A stretch of 64,000 nt of DNA from NCBI GenBank assembly GCA_965662565.1, contig CBFIHS010000006.1, positions 13,333 through 77,332 of the forward strand, given 5' to 3'. The stretch is from UBA5109 sp965662565 (GTDB taxonomy: Bacteria; Pseudomonadota; Gammaproteobacteria; Pseudomonadales; Pseudohongiellaceae). The first letter of the stretch is position 1. The number at the start of each line of letters is the position of its first letter. Positions 61,335 through 64,000 of the stretch are shown piece after piece. The notes under the pieces were generated by a model, which saw only the letters and a program-made list of their open reading frames with translations, had not been told where the DNA came from and ran no database searches. Position numbers and translations under genes: made by a program.

Positions 61335-62222
61335 TTAAATATAATGATCTATTAAGAGAGCAATAAACAATGCTATTAAATAAAAAATTGAATAGCGAAA
61401 AGTTTTCATAGCCGAGGTTGATTTCGTTCCTACCATTAAAACGATAGAGTGATACATAAAGCCAAGGCCTAGTAGCACAGCTGCGACTAAATAAATTAGC
61501 CCGCTCATACCTGTTAAGTAAGGCAGTAAACTGACCAAAAGCATAATAATGGTATATAGCAAAGAGTGCAGCTTCGTGAGTGCTTCGCCATGAGTAACCG
61601 GTAACATAGGGATATCCGTCTTGGCGTAATCTTTTTTACGGTGAATAGCCAAGGGCCAGAAATGGGGAGGAGTCCAAGCAAAGATGACTAACACCAATAA
61701 CAATCCCCCGGGGTCAACTGAGCCAGTAACAGCCGTCCAGCCCAATAATGGTGGCATAGCTCCAGACAAGCCACCAATCACAATATTCTGAGGCGTCGCT
61801 CGCTTTAGATATCCTGTATAAATAATGGCATATCCAACAAACGAGGCCAGTGTTAGCCAAGCGCAAAGTGGATTAACCAAAAATATGAGTATTACCATTC
61901 CAAGTAAACAAATACTTAAGGCAAAAATTAAAGCTTGCTTGGGAGAGACTTTGCCTTGAGGAATAGGGCGTTTAAGAGTGCGCTGCATTATGGTATCGAT
62001 GCGATAATCTATTAAATGATTAATCACTGCTCCAGCGCTAGCTACTAAAGCTATACCCACATTACCCCAAATTAGGGCATCAAGAGGCACCATCCCAGGA
62101 ACAGCCAAGAACATACCGACCAATGAAGTCAGTATCATCATCATTACTACTCGAGGCTTACACATCTCGTAATAATCACGCCATGTGGCTTTTTTTCTAA
62201 TACTGATTTCAGTCATGGTCAA
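61335..62222 (-). CDS. cyoE: Protoheme IX farnesyltransferase (haem O synthase)
   Basis: 295 residues, nine helices predicted. MCKPRVVMMMILTSLVGMFL, NHLIDYRIDTIMQRTLKRPI and FAWTPPHFWPLAIHRKKDYA are the CtaB/CyoE prenyltransferase signatures with the Asp-rich motif. Adds the farnesyl group to protohaem. Overlaps the ctaA stop by four bases (ATGA). The name ctaB would be equally fitting since the partners are ctaA and SCO. Confidence 0.96.
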   Translation of the reverse strand: MTMTEISIRKKATWRDYYEMCKPRVVMMMILTSLVGMFLAVPGMVPLDALIWGNVGIALVASAGAVINHLIDYRIDTIMQRTLKRPIPQGKVSPKQALIFALSICLLGMVILIFLVNPLCAWLTLASFVGYAIIYTGYLKRATPQNIVIGGLSGAMPPLLGWTAVTGSVDPGGLLLVLVIFAWTPPHFWPLAIHRKKDYAKTDIPMLPVTHGEALTKLHSLLYTIIMLLVSLLPYLTGMSGLIYLVAAVLLGLGFMYHSIVLMVGTKSTSAMKTFRYSIFYLIALFIALLIDHYI

Positions 62223-63244
62223 AACATACCGCTGGTAGTTTTATGTAGCCGATAATTCAAGGTTACAAGGCTGAGCAATAATAATGCACCTCCAGCATTG
62301 TGAGCAACCGCTACCCATAAAGGTAGTGACCACAGAATATTGCTAATTCCCAATGAGACCTGAAGGATCAGTAAACCTAATATGATATGGGTCAATGCTC
62401 TTAATGGAGAATGTGCACTGTTTCGATAAAGCTGCAGTATTAAAAAAGCCATAAAGAAAGTAACAATCAAGGCTCCGACGCGATGCACAAAATGAATTGC
62501 CACTCGCGCTTCGCCATCCATCTGACCACCAAGATAATTTGGCCCAATGTCTTGGAATATATTAAAACCACTTGCCATATCCATTGCCGGCAACATTTGG
62601 TTCTGACACGTTGGGAAGTCTGGACATGCCAAAGCTGCATAATTAGAGCTTAACCAGCCGCCCAAAGCGATCTGAACTATTACCAAAATCATTGCAACCA
62701 TTGCAAAAGGTTTTAAGCTAATCCAATTTCTCAATGGCATCGCTGGCTGTGGCCATGGCCTATTATCAAGCCGGAGAGTCAAAAGCCATAACAAGCTCAA
62801 GGTAGTGAATCCTCCAAGCAGGTGAGAAGTTACCACTTGCGGCCAAAGGTTAAGGGTAACTGTCCACATTCCAAAGAGGCCTTGCAGTATCACCATAAAC
62901 AACAAAAACACTGGCAACTTAAGAGGCTGAGCATCACGCTTTCGATTTTTCCAAGTAATGACATTTATAATAATAATTAAGAAACCTAGGGTGCTTGCAA
63001 AATATCGATGCACCATTTCCGGCCAAGCTTTTTCTTGCTCAAAAGGGGCATGTGGATAAAGCTCTTCGGCTTCGACAATTTCACTCTGAGTTTCGGGCAT
63101 CCATAAGAAGCCATAACATCCTGGCCAGTCTGGACAGCCAAGACCGGCATCGCTCAATCGGGTAAAGGCTCCTAACACAACAACACTAACTGCAAATATT
63201 GTTGCACTTAGAGTTAAATAATAGGCGGGTTTATGACTTTTCAT
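62219..63244 (-). CDS. ctaA: Haem A synthase CtaA/COX15
   Basis: 341 residues from ATG 63244; a TTG at 63259 is also in frame. Eight helices. LGAFTRLSDAGLGCPDWPGC is the family signature, and the haem-ligand His residues are in WPEMVHRYFAS, QVVTSHLLGG, AIHFVHRVGAL and VAVAHNAGGAL. Cys pairs in the loops (LACPDFPTCQNQ) are present. Converts haem O to haem A for aa3-type oxidases. Coupled to cyoE by a four-base overlap. Confidence 0.96.
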   Translation of the reverse strand: MKSHKPAYYLTLSATIFAVSVVVLGAFTRLSDAGLGCPDWPGCYGFLWMPETQSEIVEAEELYPHAPFEQEKAWPEMVHRYFASTLGFLIIIINVITWKNRKRDAQPLKLPVFLLFMVILQGLFGMWTVTLNLWPQVVTSHLLGGFTTLSLLWLLTLRLDNRPWPQPAMPLRNWISLKPFAMVAMILVIVQIALGGWLSSNYAALACPDFPTCQNQMLPAMDMASGFNIFQDIGPNYLGGQMDGEARVAIHFVHRVGALIVTFFMAFLILQLYRNSAHSPLRALTHIILGLLILQVSLGISNILWSLPLWVAVAHNAGGALLLLSLVTLNYRLHKTTSGMF

Positions 63245-63285
63245 TGTCCGTTTTCTCAATTTCTTCTCTGATTAGTAACTAATTG

Positions 63286-63930
63286 TTAACCAAGACTAGA
63301 TCGATCCAGTAACTTTTCAATATCCTCCAAAATTTCATCTGGTGTATTCTCTGGAGTGAAGTACATCATGACATTACCCAAAGGGTCGGCTACAAAAATA
63401 TAGTGCTCTGCAATTGGATCACCAACTTCTGGAAGCTTTGCCGCTAGTTTCTCCCGTAATGACTCTTCAGAACTATATACGACGGTCATATTGATAAAAG
63501 ATTCATCGAACATTAACTCAGTTCTATCATCAAAAGCTGCTCGCTTTGTCCCAACATTTACATAATAACGCTTTACTCGATCGGCATCCCCAGATAGTAA
63601 GCGATGCAGCTGGCGCAGATAGAAAAGTCTATCTCCACAAGCCTGATCGCAACTATTTGTGCCAAGGAAAATTAAAGTCCATGGTCGTGGTTCATAGTCT
63701 TCAAGATCAATTTGTAGCACCATCTCTTCAAAAGGCAAGAATTCTTCAGTGCCGTTTTCATCGACCATGCCAAAGTCTGTTATATCCATTACAGGTTGAA
63801 TCAATACGCCATTATTAGTAGTGGACCTTACGCCAACACCTTTCATAGTATTAAAAGAGAAGGTTGCCAAACCAAGCGGCAAAGCAACAGCTATAAGCAG
63901 TAATGTTAGTTTAAGTTTATTTTTATCCAA
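63286..63930 (-). CDS. Membrane-anchored thioredoxin-fold protein of the oxidase-assembly operon
   Basis: About 214 residues. An N-terminal anchor (LTLLLIAVALPLGLATFSF) precedes a SCO-like thioredoxin fold: RPWTLIFLGTNSCDQACGDR has a C-D-Q-A-C pair at the CxxxC place of SCO, but the distal His motif is only weakly matched (AEHYIFVADPLGNVMMYF). It resembles uncharacterised proteins in cytochrome oxidase assembly clusters. TTG at 63930 has AAGGAG nine bases upstream; the frame is open to the right edge, so a longer protein cannot be ruled out. First visible gene of ctaA-cyoE-SCO. Confidence 0.7.
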   Translation of the reverse strand: MDKNKLKLTLLLIAVALPLGLATFSFNTMKGVGVRSTTNNGVLIQPVMDITDFGMVDENGTEEFLPFEEMVLQIDLEDYEPRPWTLIFLGTNSCDQACGDRLFYLRQLHRLLSGDADRVKRYYVNVGTKRAAFDDRTELMFDESFINMTVVYSSEESLREKLAAKLPEVGDPIAEHYIFVADPLGNVMMYFTPENTPDEILEDIEKLLDRSSLG

Positions 63931-64000
63931 GCCTTTACTCTCCTTGCTGTTCTGATCCAGCAAGCTTTCTAGTCGTCTTATTTGTGCTAACCCAAGTGTA

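Noticed and set aside
1..64000. tRNA or rRNA genes
   Set aside because: Reading the intergenic gaps I saw no T-loop or acceptor-stem patterns; a covariance-model scan would be needed to be sure.

Overview
The window looks like a chromosomal segment of a moderately AT-rich gammaproteobacterium, probably marine or aquatic and on the Pseudomonadales/Cellvibrionales side. This is judged from gene content, not from a tree. The markers are cmoA/cmoB, rpoH with its RpoH box, ftsY-ftsE-ftsX, trmB, mutM, coaD next to a yfhL-type ferredoxin, the Pseudomonas-like long form of LeuA, and ctaA-cyoE-SCO. Ten Ns at 32521-32530 show that it is a scaffold from a draft or metagenome assembly. I see no tRNA, rRNA, CRISPR array, prophage or complete insertion sequence.

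Layout. 1-809: a REP-associated (Y1/HUH) transposase running off the left edge. 967-3697: cmoB, cmoA, a HIT protein and an Lrp/AsnC regulator, all leftward. 3887-5560: leuA. 5599-9907: YgjP-type metallohydrolase, trmB, DUF423, rpoH, a haem lipoprotein and a TauE-type permease. 10109-13119: two paralogous membrane proteins with a perfect FNR/Anr-type box far upstream, an esterase, a thioredoxin-fold protein and a short YchJ. 13476-26673: a tight seven-gene rightward operon of three MIDAS (von Willebrand-like) proteins, MoxR, DUF58, a pseudo-caspase, a TPR-gluzincin and a giant Gln-rich DUF4175-like protein. 26736-32094: GNAT, VIT1/CCC1, gcvP, gcvT. 32280-40066: secreted M6 protease, a TPR/TonB-like protein and a two-subunit molybdenum hydroxylase. 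40239-50543: housekeeping genes (acyltransferase, sodB, ftsXEY, rsmD, RidA, NSS transporter, coaD, ferredoxin, mutM) and an orphan hyuA. 50633-56645: an unusual four-gene envelope cassette of a Ser-rich lipoprotein, a second lipoprotein, a membrane-anchored TPR protein and a PEGA/FGE-fold protein without the catalytic cysteines. 56709-60519: MmcQ, FkbM, LysR, DoxX and small proteins. 60693-63930: a haem A/copper assembly operon whose oxidase genes presumably lie beyond the right edge.

The best candidates for undescribed biology are the 50.6-56.6 kb envelope cassette and the 13.5-26.7 kb MoxR/VWA operon. In the operon, a caspase-fold protein with Ser where the Cys should be and a TPR-metalloprotease are translationally coupled to chaperone-like genes. 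Smaller points are the transposase with E in place of the first His of its HUH motif, the FNR box, the hexanucleotide repeat at the gcvT ribosome-binding site, and several dyads in regulatory gaps.
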